Shown: positions 1 through 5,736 of the stretch, piece by piece
Numbering within the stretch: the first letter of the stretch is position 1
How the letters are laid out: each line of letters opens with the position of its first letter
Origin: Clostridia bacterium
GTDB taxonomy: Bacteria; Bacillota; Clostridia; Oscillospirales; CAG-272
Assembly: GCA_017420845.1 (NCBI GenBank)
Contig: JAFQOC010000356.1
Span: forward strand, 1 to 7,231
DNA: 7,231 bases
Direction: 5' to 3'
Translations under genes and position numbers: made by a program
The notes under the pieces: model-generated
Told to the model about the DNA's origin: nothing
Seen by the model: only the letters and a program-made list of their open reading frames with translations
Databases searched by the model: none

Positions 1-201
1 ACGTCCAAGATCACCCTGATGCCTGACATTGTGGAGATCCCCACGTCCTTGAAGACAGACTACGCGGGTCAGAATATGTACTACACGGCGATTCGAAATA
101 CCTGCGGTATTTGTATCATCGCTCCTCTGGTGATCCTGTACTGCTTCGGCCAGAACTTCCTGGTTCAGGGTATCGAGCGCTCCGGTCTGACCGCCGAGTA
201 A
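1..201 (+). CDS. C-terminal fragment of carbohydrate-type ABC transporter permease
   Basis: This is the 3' end of a gene that begins upstream of the window; the frame is open from base 1 to the TAA at 199-201, giving 66 residues. One hydrophobic helix is visible (about residues 33-48, around IIAPLVILYCFGQNFLV), followed by a short tail reading FLVQGIERSGLTAE. This matches the usual ending of MalG/LplC-type inner-membrane permeases, in which the last helix is followed by a Q-x-x-x-V-x-G-I motif and a short hydrophilic tail. Such permeases pair with a second permease, an ATPase and a lipoprotein to import sugars or oligosaccharides. The internal ATG at 19 is not a real start because the frame continues upstream. 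The substrate cannot be told from this fragment. Confidence 0.75.
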   Translation, partial: TSKITLMPDIVEIPTSLKTDYAGQNMYYTAIRNTCGICIIAPLVILYCFGQNFLVQGIERSGLTAE

Positions 202-236
202 TCGACTCCTATTGGAGATTCTCCAAGCAAAACATA

Positions 237-266
237 GTGCCACCCGATTCGTCGGGTGGCACTTTT
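237..266. terminator. Rho-independent terminator between convergent genes
   Basis: A perfect 11-bp stem (GTGCCACCCGA at 237-247 with TCGGGTGGCAC at 252-262) closes on a TTCG loop and is followed by TTTT on the plus strand. It lies between the ABC permease stop (201) and the spoVT stop (279), so it can end both converging transcripts. The minus-strand tail (TATGTTTTG) is less ideal than the plus-strand one. Confidence 0.88.
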
Positions 267-278
267 GCGTGATGTGGA

Positions 279-848
279 TCAGGACTCCAGCTGTTTGCCC
301 AGAAAATGAGCGGCTGTCTGGATGAGCTTGGCCTCAATGTCGAAGGCCAGGCGGTCCGCTGAGGCGTGATCGCCCCCTTCTCCCTCGGGGGACTTGACCG
401 AGACCACGCAGCCTACCACGTCTCCCTCGCTGACGATGGGCATGGCGCAGCTGACGGTGTGGGAGCCTCCGTCACGAATGACGCGGATGGGCTCGCTGTC
501 GCCGCTGTACGCGTGGAAGCTTCTGGACTCCATGAGCTTTTCCATGGCCTCGGACAGGGATTTCTCGGCATACTCCCGCTTGGAAATCCCGGCGCAGGCA
601 ATGACGGTATCCCGGTCGCAGATGGCGACGGCCAGACCGCAGGTCTTATGCAGGGTCTCGGCGTATTGCCCAGCGAAGGAGGTCAACTCACCGATGGGAG
701 AGTATTTTTTGAAAATAACCTCTCCCTCCCGATCGGTAAAAATTTCCAGCGGGTCACCCTCGCGGATGCGCATGGTGCGGCGGATTTCTTTAGGGATAAC
801 GACGCGTCCGAGGTCATCGATTCTTCTGACAATTCCTGTGGCTTTCAT
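279..848 (-). CDS. spoVT: Stage V sporulation protein T (AbrB-type forespore regulator)
   Basis: SpoVT is a DNA-binding regulator that fine-tunes sigma-G-dependent genes in the forespore and affects spore coat, germination and resistance. The N-terminal 55 residues are almost identical to the Bacillus protein as I remember it: MKATGIVRRIDDLGRVVIPK begins an AbrB/SpoVT swapped-hairpin DNA-binding domain, continuing through the IRRTMRIREGDPLEIF region to about residue 50. Residues 56-189 form the expected GAF-like sensor part, with a CDRDTVIA strand and a conserved hydrophobic C-terminal helix ending in FLGKQLES. The length, 189 residues, is slightly above the 178 of B. subtilis. The ATG (846-848) has an AAGGAGA ribosome binding site at 859-865, 10 bases upstream. 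It is the only minus-strand gene in the window and appears monocistronic here. Identification is very secure; the forespore role is carried over from the family. Confidence 0.95.
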   Translation of the reverse strand: MKATGIVRRIDDLGRVVIPKEIRRTMRIREGDPLEIFTDREGEVIFKKYSPIGELTSFAGQYAETLHKTCGLAVAICDRDTVIACAGISKREYAEKSLSEAMEKLMESRSFHAYSGDSEPIRVIRDGGSHTVSCAMPIVSEGDVVGCVVSVKSPEGEGGDHASADRLAFDIEAKLIQTAAHFLGKQLES

Positions 849-886
849 ATATATAAAATCTCCTTGTATTTACAGATTTGTGATGT

Positions 887-916
887 TAGTATCTGCAAAT
901 GGGGAGGATTTATACG
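887..916 (-). promoter_or_regulatory. Candidate sigma-G/sigma-F-type promoter of spoVT
   Basis: On the minus strand, CGTATA (916-911) and GATACTA (893-887) are separated by 17 bases. The -10 differs by one base from the forespore consensus CATACTA, and the -35 resembles TGnATA. The -10 ends 38 bases before the spoVT start codon. B. subtilis spoVT is known to be transcribed by sigma-G, which fits. Sequence match only; no transcription start is known. Confidence 0.5.
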
Positions 917-923
917 GCATATA

Positions 924-952
924 TTGACTTTTGATGCTGTTTGTGATACACT
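924..952 (+). promoter_or_regulatory. Sigma-A-like promoter upstream of the TIR remnant
   Basis: TTGACT (924-929) and TACACT (947-952) are separated by exactly 17 bases and point away from spoVT. The -10 is 29 bases before the ATG at 982, and a purine-rich AGAGGAGA ribosome binding site lies at 965-972. The -35 matches the consensus at five of six positions and the -10 at four of six. It sits back to back with the spoVT promoter candidate. Confidence 0.5.
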
Positions 953-981
953 CATAGAAATAACAGAGGAGATGTGTGTTT

Positions 982-1217
982 ATGGTTGATGTATTTTTGA
1001 GTTATCGACGTGAATCAGGCAGCGAATTTGCCAGTTTTTTGAAATTAGAGCTTTCAAGATTGGGATATAAGGACAACTCTCGGGAAATTGGGGTGTGACA
1101 ACGTGGCCAATTTCATCGATACGGCAAGGGATTCAAGACTCCATAGCCTTGTTCGTGGTTGTCATCAAAAAAACTGCCGCGATTGCCCCCGCCGAGCCAC
1201 ATCCTTTGTCCATCTGA
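982..1217 (+). pseudogene. Frameshifted, truncated TIR-domain gene remnant
   Basis: From ATG 982 (ribosome binding site AGAGGAGA at 965-972) the frame reads VDVFLSYRRESGSEFASFLK and continues to a Gly-Tyr-Lys, then stops at TGA 1096-1098 after 38 codons. The opening strand D-V-F-L-S-Y-R-R and the following helix are the hallmark N-terminus of bacterial TIR domains. Shifting to the -1 frame at the GGGG run (1090-1093) restores a TIR-like continuation: a Trp at 1104-1106, helix ISSIRQGIQDS, then the hydrophobic strand IALFVVVI, before a TGA at 1215-1217. The joined product would be about 78 residues. It lacks part of the second beta strand after Gly-Tyr-Lys, and nothing resembles the later helix that normally carries the catalytic glutamate of TIR NADases. 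I read this as a decayed gene. The full-length parent could have been a signalling or defence TIR protein, but that cannot be told. A short 38-residue peptide might still be made. Confidence 0.7.
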
Positions 1218-1264
1218 GCCAAGATCCCTGTTATACAAAAAAATGGGATAAAAGGGGGATTTGG

Positions 1265-1293
1265 TTGACAAAGGATGAAACCTGTGGTATAAT
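1265..1293 (+). promoter_or_regulatory. Perfect-consensus sigma-A promoter of the AspT-like transporter
   Basis: TTGACA (1265-1270) and TATAAT (1288-1293) match the sigma-A consensus at all twelve positions with a 17-base spacer. Transcription would start near 1300, giving a leader of about 37 bases. That leader holds a small GAAA-loop hairpin (1309-1322) and then the AAAGGA ribosome binding site (1324-1329). Confidence 0.9.
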
Positions 1294-1336
1294 GTGCATA
1301 TCAAGAAAATCCCGAAAGGGATGAAAGGATACGTTT

Positions 1337-3148
1337 ATGAAACGTTTTTTGACAGTATGGGCGGTATTGGCCCTTGCGGTTCTCCTTTCCCTGACTTTGG
1401 GTGTGACCGCGGTGGGTGCGTCTGCGGTAACGGAGGGGGAAAGCGGCACGACGGCTCCCACTCTCTGCGCCGCCTGCGGTGAAGCGGCTGAGCTGACCGA
1501 TGGGCTTTGCGAGTCTTGTTCAAAGGGAAGCGACGTCAAGTCCAACCCGGTTCTGGACTATCTGGCAAGCCACGGCCCTCTTCTGCTGTTTATCTGCATT
1601 GGCCTGGGTTATATTCTGGGCAAGGTGAAGATCAAATCCTTCGTGATCGGCGCGACGGCGGGTACTCTGCTGGTAGGACTTTTGGTGAGCCAGTTCGTGT
1701 CGGTGGAATTTCCGGCGGCGCTCAGTACGGTGTTCTTCAGTCTGTTCTGTTTCACCATCGGCTTTGAGGTCGGTCCCTCCTTCTTCGCGTCCCTGCGCAA
1801 CACGGGATTGAAGATCGTGATCCTGGCGGCCTTTTTTGCCTTCGCGGGACTGGGTACCACCATCCTTGTCTGCAAGGTGGCTGGGCTGGACATGGGCGTA
1901 GCCGTTGGCATGATGGCCGGCGCTTTGACCCAGACATCCATCATCGGCGCCGCTGCTCTGGACGGCGATATGGCGTCCAACGCCACCGTCGCTTATGCGC
2001 TGACCTACGTGTTTGGTACCTTGGGAGTGATCCTGTTTGTCAAGAATCTTGCGCCCCTGCTTTTGCGGAAGAAGCTCCCCCTTATGGTCAAGGAAAAGCT
2101 GGACAAGCTGTCTGCGGGCTCCTCTCATGCGCCTGTCAGCCTGCCCAAGCGTCTGTTGCAGCTTCGCGCGTACATGATCCAAAAGGATTCCGAGTACATC
2201 GGTCTCACGGTAGATCAGTTTGAAAACAGCACCACCGACCGCGTGGAGGTGGTGGCCGTCTACCGCGGCGGCGAGTGTCTGAGCCTTGTCCAGGGTCATA
2301 AACTACTGTCCGGCGACGTGATCCAGGCGGTGGGCGACGTGGACGCTCTGAACCTGGCCGACGACAAGGGGCTCAGAGAGGTGACTGATTCCGCCTACTA
2401 TCAGGTTCAGGTGGTGAGCCGCAAGATCATCCTCACCGAGGATTTCACCGAAAACGGTGCAGACCTGCTGTCTGAGATGGGTCTGCTCATTACGGATCGC
2501 GGCGGCAAGGTGTCCTTCAAGAAGGGAAGCACCGTCAGCGTCACGGGCTCGGAGAAGGCCATTGGTGAGGCCGCCAAGAAGATGGGTTACATCAAGGAGG
2601 AGGGGCACGTCACCGATATCGCCTTCCTGTCTCTGGCCATCGCCGTGGGTCTGTTCATCGGCTCTCTGGCCATTACGCTGGCGGATCTGTCCCTGTCCTT
2701 GGGTGAGAGCGTGGGTGTGCTCCTGTCGGGTCTTGTTTGCGGATGGTTCTACAACCGTAAGCCCCGCGCGGGCCATATGCCTCAGGCCACTCGCCTCTTC
2801 TTGAAGAGTCTTGGTTTGAATCTTTACATCGGCGTGTTAGCTCTCCGTGTGGGAGGCAGCTTCCGGGAGGCTATGACCGGTAACGGCTGGTTGATCCTCC
2901 TGCTGGGCGCGGTGGTCACCCTGGTGCCCCATGTTCTGTCTCTGTTCTTTGGCAAGTACATTCTGCGCATCGACGATACCGACCTTCTGGGCGGTCTTTG
3001 CGGCGGCGGAACCTGTACGGCGGCTCTGAATGCGCTGACCGATGAAACCGACAGCTCGGTCTTTACTCTGGGCTTTGCGCCCGGCTGTGCGGCAGGCAAT
3101 ATTCTTTTGACTCTCATGGGGCTGCTGCTCCCGTTGCTCTTCCGATAG
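1337..3148 (+). CDS. AspT/YidE/YbjL-family transporter with N-terminal Cys4 extension
   Basis: This is a putative anion or amino-acid exchanger of the aspartate:alanine exchanger (AspT) family in the cytoplasmic membrane. The family plan is visible: two hydrophobic halves (about residues 80-245 and 425-603) flank a soluble region (about 250-423) holding two TrkA-C/RCK-C-like segments (about 277-340 and 353-418). The family-typical stretch GALTQTSIIGAA (195-206) is present, and a glycine-rich counterpart GGLCGGGTCTAAL (552-564) lies in the second half. Unusually, residues 1-30 look like a signal peptide (MKR, a long hydrophobic run, then an ASA site at 28-30). They are followed by a short linker with Cys44, Cys47, Cys58 and Cys61, spaced like a zinc ribbon. 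At 603 residues it is longer than typical members of about 540-560, by roughly this extension. The start is set by AAAGGA seven bases upstream. Substrate unknown; a perfect-consensus promoter suggests strong expression. No convincing terminator follows it before the rpmE promoter. Confidence 0.88.
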   Translation: MKRFLTVWAVLALAVLLSLTLGVTAVGASAVTEGESGTTAPTLCAACGEAAELTDGLCESCSKGSDVKSNPVLDYLASHGPLLLFICIGLGYILGKVKIKSFVIGATAGTLLVGLLVSQFVSVEFPAALSTVFFSLFCFTIGFEVGPSFFASLRNTGLKIVILAAFFAFAGLGTTILVCKVAGLDMGVAVGMMAGALTQTSIIGAAALDGDMASNATVAYALTYVFGTLGVILFVKNLAPLLLRKKLPLMVKEKLDKLSAGSSHAPVSLPKRLLQLRAYMIQKDSEYIGLTVDQFENSTTDRVEVVAVYRGGECLSLVQGHKLLSGDVIQAVGDVDALNLADDKGLREVTDSAYYQVQVVSRKIILTEDFTENGADLLSEMGLLITDRGGKVSFKKGSTVSVTGSEKAIGEAAKKMGYIKEEGHVTDIAFLSLAIAVGLFIGSLAITLADLSLSLGESVGVLLSGLVCGWFYNRKPRAGHMPQATRLFLKSLGLNLYIGVLALRVGGSFREAMTGNGWLILLLGAVVTLVPHVLSLFFGKYILRIDDTDLLGGLCGGGTCTAALNALTDETDSSVFTLGFAPGCAAGNILLTLMGLLLPLLFR

Positions 3149-3269
3149 GCAGGAAGGGAATGGCTTTCGTAGACGTGTCACGGGTATGCTTTATCCACAA
3201 ATCAACAGGTACGACACGAAATAAACCGTATTTTTGTGAAAAATTCCAACGAAAAATTTTGAAAACCTA

Positions 3270-3298
3270 TTGCAATCCAAGGACTTTTGTGCTATAAT
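3270..3298 (+). promoter_or_regulatory. Sigma-A promoter of rpmE with extended -10
   Basis: TTGCAA (3270-3275) and TATAAT (3293-3298) are 17 bases apart, and TGC directly precedes the -10, making it an extended -10 element. Transcription would start near 3305, about 57 bases before the rpmE start. The surrounding DNA is AT-rich, as expected for a strong ribosomal-protein promoter. Confidence 0.85.
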
Positions 3299-3310
3299 AT
3301 ATAGGCTTTT

Positions 3311-3355
3311 GTACCCCATGTCCAAGCATATGGGGAAATTCCAAGTGAGAGGTAC
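3311..3355 (+). promoter_or_regulatory. Candidate L31 leader: hairpin near the rpmE ribosome binding site
   Basis: The short rpmE leader can fold in two ways. CCCCAT (3314-3319) pairs perfectly with ATGGGG (3330-3335) across a 10-base loop. Alternatively GTACC (3311-3315) pairs with GGTAC (3351-3355), which takes in the end of the GAGAGG ribosome binding site (3347-3352). The two pairings share bases 3314-3315, so they compete. Feedback leaders for L31 are known in several bacterial groups, including Firmicutes. Whether this one belongs to a described class cannot be decided by eye. Confidence 0.45.
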
Positions 3356-3361
3356 ATGAAA

Positions 3362-3571
3362 ATGAAGAACGGAATCCATCCCGAGTACGTTGAGTGCGTT
3401 ATCAAGTGCGCATGTGGTGAGACTGTCGTTTCTCGCTCCACCAAGGGCAGCGAGATGCGTGTTGAAATCTGCTCCAAGTGCCACCCCTTCTACACCGGCA
3501 AGCAGAAGTTTGTCGATGCAGGCGGTCGTGTGGACAAGTTCAAGAAGAGACTGGCTGCTGTCAGAAAGTAA
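3362..3571 (+). CDS. rpmE: 50S ribosomal protein L31, zinc-binding type
   Basis: L31 is a small protein of the large subunit that bridges to the small-subunit head. The sequence starts MKNGIHPEYVECVIKCACGE and carries the four cysteines of the zinc-binding (C+) form at Cys16, Cys18, Cys37 and Cys40, followed by the nearly invariant HPFYTGKQKF and a basic tail. At 69 residues it has normal length. Two in-frame ATGs exist, at 3356 and 3362. I chose 3362 because the GAGAGG ribosome binding site (3347-3352) lies nine bases before it but only three before 3356, and because family members start M-K-x-G-I-H-P. It has its own promoter and terminator and stands alone. The zinc form suggests expression under zinc-replete conditions; no zinc-free paralogue is seen in the window. 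Confidence 0.97.
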   Translation: MKNGIHPEYVECVIKCACGETVVSRSTKGSEMRVEICSKCHPFYTGKQKFVDAGGRVDKFKKRLAAVRK

Positions 3572-3631
3572 TTCTTCTTGGCCGTCTTGCGGGATAGGTG
3601 TCTATTTCGCGGGAGTGGAACGTCAACCCAT

Positions 3632-3676
3632 AAAAGGACAGGTTTTGCCATGGCGCAGCCTGTCCTTTTGCTTTTT
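3632..3676 (+). terminator. Rho-independent terminator of rpmE
   Basis: A perfect 11-bp stem (AAAAGGACAGG at 3632-3642 with CCTGTCCTTTT at 3659-3669) is followed by GC and TTTTT (3672-3676). The 16-base loop contains a GCCATGGC palindrome that may lengthen the structure. It lies 60 bases after the rpmE stop. Confidence 0.9.
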
Positions 3677-3702
3677 GTCAGATGACTCCCCCCAAAAAAC
3701 AC

Positions 3703-3780
3703 GCGCCCGTCAGGGCGCATATCACGCCCGCAGGGCATATCACGCCGCAGGGCATATCACGCCCATAGGGCATATCGCCC
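3703..3780. repeat. Short tandem array of palindromic GC-rich units
   Basis: A hairpin GCGCCC-GTCA-GGGCGC (3703-3718) runs into four imperfect copies of a 17-20 base unit, GGGC-ATATCAC-GCC plus a variable CGCA, GCA or CATA joint, starting at 3713, 3733, 3750 and 3768; the last is cut short. Each unit contains GGGC and GCC arms around ATATC, so each can form a small stem. No open frame with a ribosome binding site uses it. It lies between the rpmE terminator and the hflX ribosome binding site, so it may be transcribed as part of the hflX leader. Confidence 0.75.
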
Positions 3781-3807
3781 ACCCCTTCCCGAAAGGAGAT
3801 TATTCCC

Positions 3808-5190
3808 ATGTCCGAAAATAAAAACACCCTCACCACCCGCGACGAAGCCACCGGCCCCATCCAAGCCATCCTCGTGGGCGTAGTCACCCGCGAGGATGAT
3901 GCCAACGAAGTAGAGATCAGCCTCGACGAGCTGGCCCGCCTCCTGGATACCGCCGGCGGCGAGGTCTTCGCCCGTGTGGTACAGAACAAGGCTACTCCCG
4001 ACCCCCGTACTCTCATCGGCTCGGGTAAGGTCAAAGAGCTGGCCGAGCTCTGCCGCAACCACTCGATCGGTCTGGTGGTCTTCGATTGCGATCTCACCCC
4101 CGTTCAGATCCGCAATCTGGAGGACGATATTCGCGGGGGAGACAAGAATATGGAGCTGCGTGTCATTGACCGCTCCATGCTGATCCTGGATATCTTCGCC
4201 CTCCATGCCGTCACCTCCGAGGGTAAGCTCCAAGTCGAGCTGGCCCAGCTTCAGTACACCGCCCCGAGACTGACGGGTCACGGTACCGAGATGTCCCGAC
4301 TGGGCGGCGGTATCGGCACGAGGGGCCCCGGTGAGTCCAAGCTGGAGAGCGACCGCCGTCACATGAAGCGCCGTGTCGATGCCCTCAAGGCCGAGCTGGC
4401 GATGGTGGAGAAGAACCGCCGCACCATGCGGGCCTCCCGCGACCGCTCAGGACTGCCCCGCGTGGCCATCGTGGGCTACACCAACGCAGGCAAATCCACC
4501 CTTCTCAATGCCCTCACAGGCGCGGGGATCCTGGCCGAGGACAAGCTTTTCGCCACCCTGGACCCCACCACCAGAAAGTTTACCCTCCCCGGGGGCGAGA
4601 CCATCCTGCTCACCGACACCGTGGGCTTCATCCGCAAGCTCCCCCACCATCTGGTCTCGGCCTTCCGCTCCACCCTGGAGGAGGCGGTCTACGCCGATAT
4701 CGTCCTGCTCCTGCTGGATGCCTCCGACCCCGAGTGCGCGGGTCAGCTGGAGGTCACCGAGCAGCTGCTGGAGGACCTGGGCGCAGGCGGTAAGCCTACC
4801 CTCTACGTCTTCAATAAGTGCGACAGGGAGACCTGCGACACGGTCAGCCTCATGGGCGTGGTGGCCAAGAAGGGTCTGTCCTTCGACGCGCAGAACGACA
4901 GTCACCGCACCGCCGTGTATATCTCCGCCAAGACGGGGCAGGGACTTGACCGGCTGGCCGAGGCTATTCAAGACATGGTGCGCATCGGTAAGCGCCGCGT
5001 GACCTTCGTCATCCCCAACGCCGAGCAGGGGGCTCTGTCCCGCCTCTACTCCGAGCAGGCCGCCGTGGAATCGGTGGACTACGGGTACGACGCCGTCACC
5101 GTGGTGGCCACCGTGGACGATCGGGTGTACGGGATGATGAGGAAGTACGATCCCAATGCCAAGACTGTGAAAGAAGAGGATACCTGGTAA
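3808..5190 (+). CDS. hflX: GTPase HflX
   Basis: HflX is a ribosome-associated GTPase that splits stalled or hibernating 70S ribosomes during heat and other stress; in some Gram-positives it contributes to macrolide and lincosamide tolerance. The N-terminal domain (about 18-190) has the TLIGSGKVKEL segment and the HflX-specific glycine loop LGGGIGTRGPGESKLE (165-180), followed by a basic helical linker. The GTPase domain shows G1 GYTNAGKST (223-231), G3 DTVGF (270-274), G4 NKCD (336-339) and G5 SAK (373-375). The region after G3 reads IRKLPHHLVSAFRSTLEEA, typical of the family. A C-terminal domain follows from about 395. At 460 residues it is somewhat longer than the roughly 420-430 of common members. 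The start has AAAGGAG at 3792-3798, nine bases upstream. No clear sigma-A promoter was found between the rpmE terminator and this gene. All catalytic motifs are intact. Confidence 0.97.
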   Translation: MSENKNTLTTRDEATGPIQAILVGVVTREDDANEVEISLDELARLLDTAGGEVFARVVQNKATPDPRTLIGSGKVKELAELCRNHSIGLVVFDCDLTPVQIRNLEDDIRGGDKNMELRVIDRSMLILDIFALHAVTSEGKLQVELAQLQYTAPRLTGHGTEMSRLGGGIGTRGPGESKLESDRRHMKRRVDALKAELAMVEKNRRTMRASRDRSGLPRVAIVGYTNAGKSTLLNALTGAGILAEDKLFATLDPTTRKFTLPGGETILLTDTVGFIRKLPHHLVSAFRSTLEEAVYADIVLLLLDASDPECAGQLEVTEQLLEDLGAGGKPTLYVFNKCDRETCDTVSLMGVVAKKGLSFDAQNDSHRTAVYISAKTGQGLDRLAEAIQDMVRIGKRRVTFVIPNAEQGALSRLYSEQAAVESVDYGYDAVTVVATVDDRVYGMMRKYDPNAKTVKEEDTW

Positions 5191-5230
5191 GCAAGATCCC
5201 TTTGACTAAAATCATTTGGAGGTGACTGCC

Positions 5231-5674
5231 ATGCGCGCCCCGTTTCAGATCTTAGCGATCCCCTACCGTTTCGAGGATGGAGACCTCCGCGTCTGCGTCC
5301 TGCGCCGCGCCGACTCGGATCAATGGCAGTTCGTAGCGGGTGGCGGGGAGGACAGGGAGACTCCGGCCGAGGCCGCACGGCGGGAGATATGGGAGGAGTG
5401 CGGCATTTATGCGGAGGTCACGCCGTTGACTTCTGCCTGCTCCATTCCCGCGAGCATCTTCCATCCGCGTATCCTTGCCGCGTGGACGTCCGACCTTTAC
5501 GTGATCCCCGAATACAGCTTTGCTTTCCTCTGCCCCGAGGAGCTGACACTTTCTCACGAGCATACCGAGTGCGTCTGGCTCGCTCCTGCGGAGGCCCGCG
5601 AAAGGCTGAAATGGGACTCCAACCGCACGGCCCTCTATGAGCTGGAATGCCGTCTGCGCGGGGAGCGGCTGTGA
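5231..5674 (+). CDS. Nudix hydrolase, NudB-like
   Basis: This is a small cytoplasmic pyrophosphohydrolase of 147 residues. The Nudix box is complete, spanning residues 37-59: Gly37, Glu43, then REIWEECGI (51-59), with metal-binding Glu52, Glu55 and Glu56. The N-terminus (FQILAIPYR) and the C-terminal pattern EHTECVWLAPAEA followed by W-D-S-N-R-T-A resemble NudB, the dihydroneopterin triphosphate pyrophosphatase of folate synthesis, which has a matching W-S-N-R-x-A. That similarity is from memory, so the substrate is only a suggestion. The frame could be opened at a TTG at 5216, but GGAGGTGA (5218-5225) then overlaps the coding region; the ATG at 5231, five bases after it, is the better start. 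It lies 40 bases after hflX and is probably co-transcribed with it. Confidence 0.88.
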   Translation: MRAPFQILAIPYRFEDGDLRVCVLRRADSDQWQFVAGGGEDRETPAEAARREIWEECGIYAEVTPLTSACSIPASIFHPRILAAWTSDLYVIPEYSFAFLCPEELTLSHEHTECVWLAPAEARERLKWDSNRTALYELECRLRGERL

Positions 5675-5691
5675 CCGCTTGAAGTTTTTTT
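5664..5691 (+). terminator. Weak terminator-like hairpin at the end of the first Nudix gene
   Basis: AGCGG (5664-5668) pairs with CCGCT (5675-5679) around the stop codon, and seven T residues follow at 5685-5691 after a five-base gap. The stem is short and the gap is not ideal, so partial termination at best is expected. Confidence 0.3.
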
Positions 5692-5707
5692 CGCTGTTCC
5701 GTATAGC
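5679..5707 (+). promoter_or_regulatory. Possible weak promoter before the second Nudix gene
   Basis: TTGAAG (5679-5684) and TATAGC (5702-5707) are 17 bases apart, each matching four of six consensus positions. It would place a start about 20 bases before the ATG at 5737. Together with the weak hairpin just upstream, it hints that the second Nudix gene may be partly independent. Confidence 0.3.
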
Positions 5708-5736
5708 TCATCATTTCATTGGAGGTGAACAACATC

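Noticed and set aside
212..226. TTGGAG-ATT-CTCCAA hairpin after the ABC permease
   Set aside because: It is perfect but short and has no T-run. The 11-bp hairpin just downstream is the better terminator.
366..989. Long plus-strand frames opposite spoVT
   Set aside because: They are shadows of a secure minus-strand gene, have no start context, and have low-complexity translations.
1113..1304. Minus-strand 63-codon frame and a hydrophobic minus-strand peptide ending near 1138
   Set aside because: Both are antisense to the TIR remnant, have no ribosome binding site, and show no recognisable domain.
1088..1324. Plus-strand 78-codon frame rich in Cys and His, starting at ATG 1088
   Set aside because: The cysteines come from out-of-frame reading of the TIR remnant. 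The frame runs through the transporter promoter and has no ribosome binding site.
1520..2299. Long minus-strand frames opposite the AspT-like gene
   Set aside because: They are polar, Gln/His-rich shadow translations without ribosome binding sites, opposite a clear membrane protein.
3174..3218. CGTGTC and GACACG arms after the transporter gene
   Set aside because: The stem is only 6 bp with a loop of over 30 bases and no T-run, so it is not a credible terminator.
3703..3780. CRISPR-like array
   Set aside because: Units are adjacent 17-20 base palindromes with no unique spacers and no cas genes nearby.
4373..5002. 209-codon plus-strand frame inside hflX
   Set aside because: It is a Pro/Ser/Arg/Trp-rich alternate-frame translation of GC-rich DNA, while the hflX frame has all its motifs.
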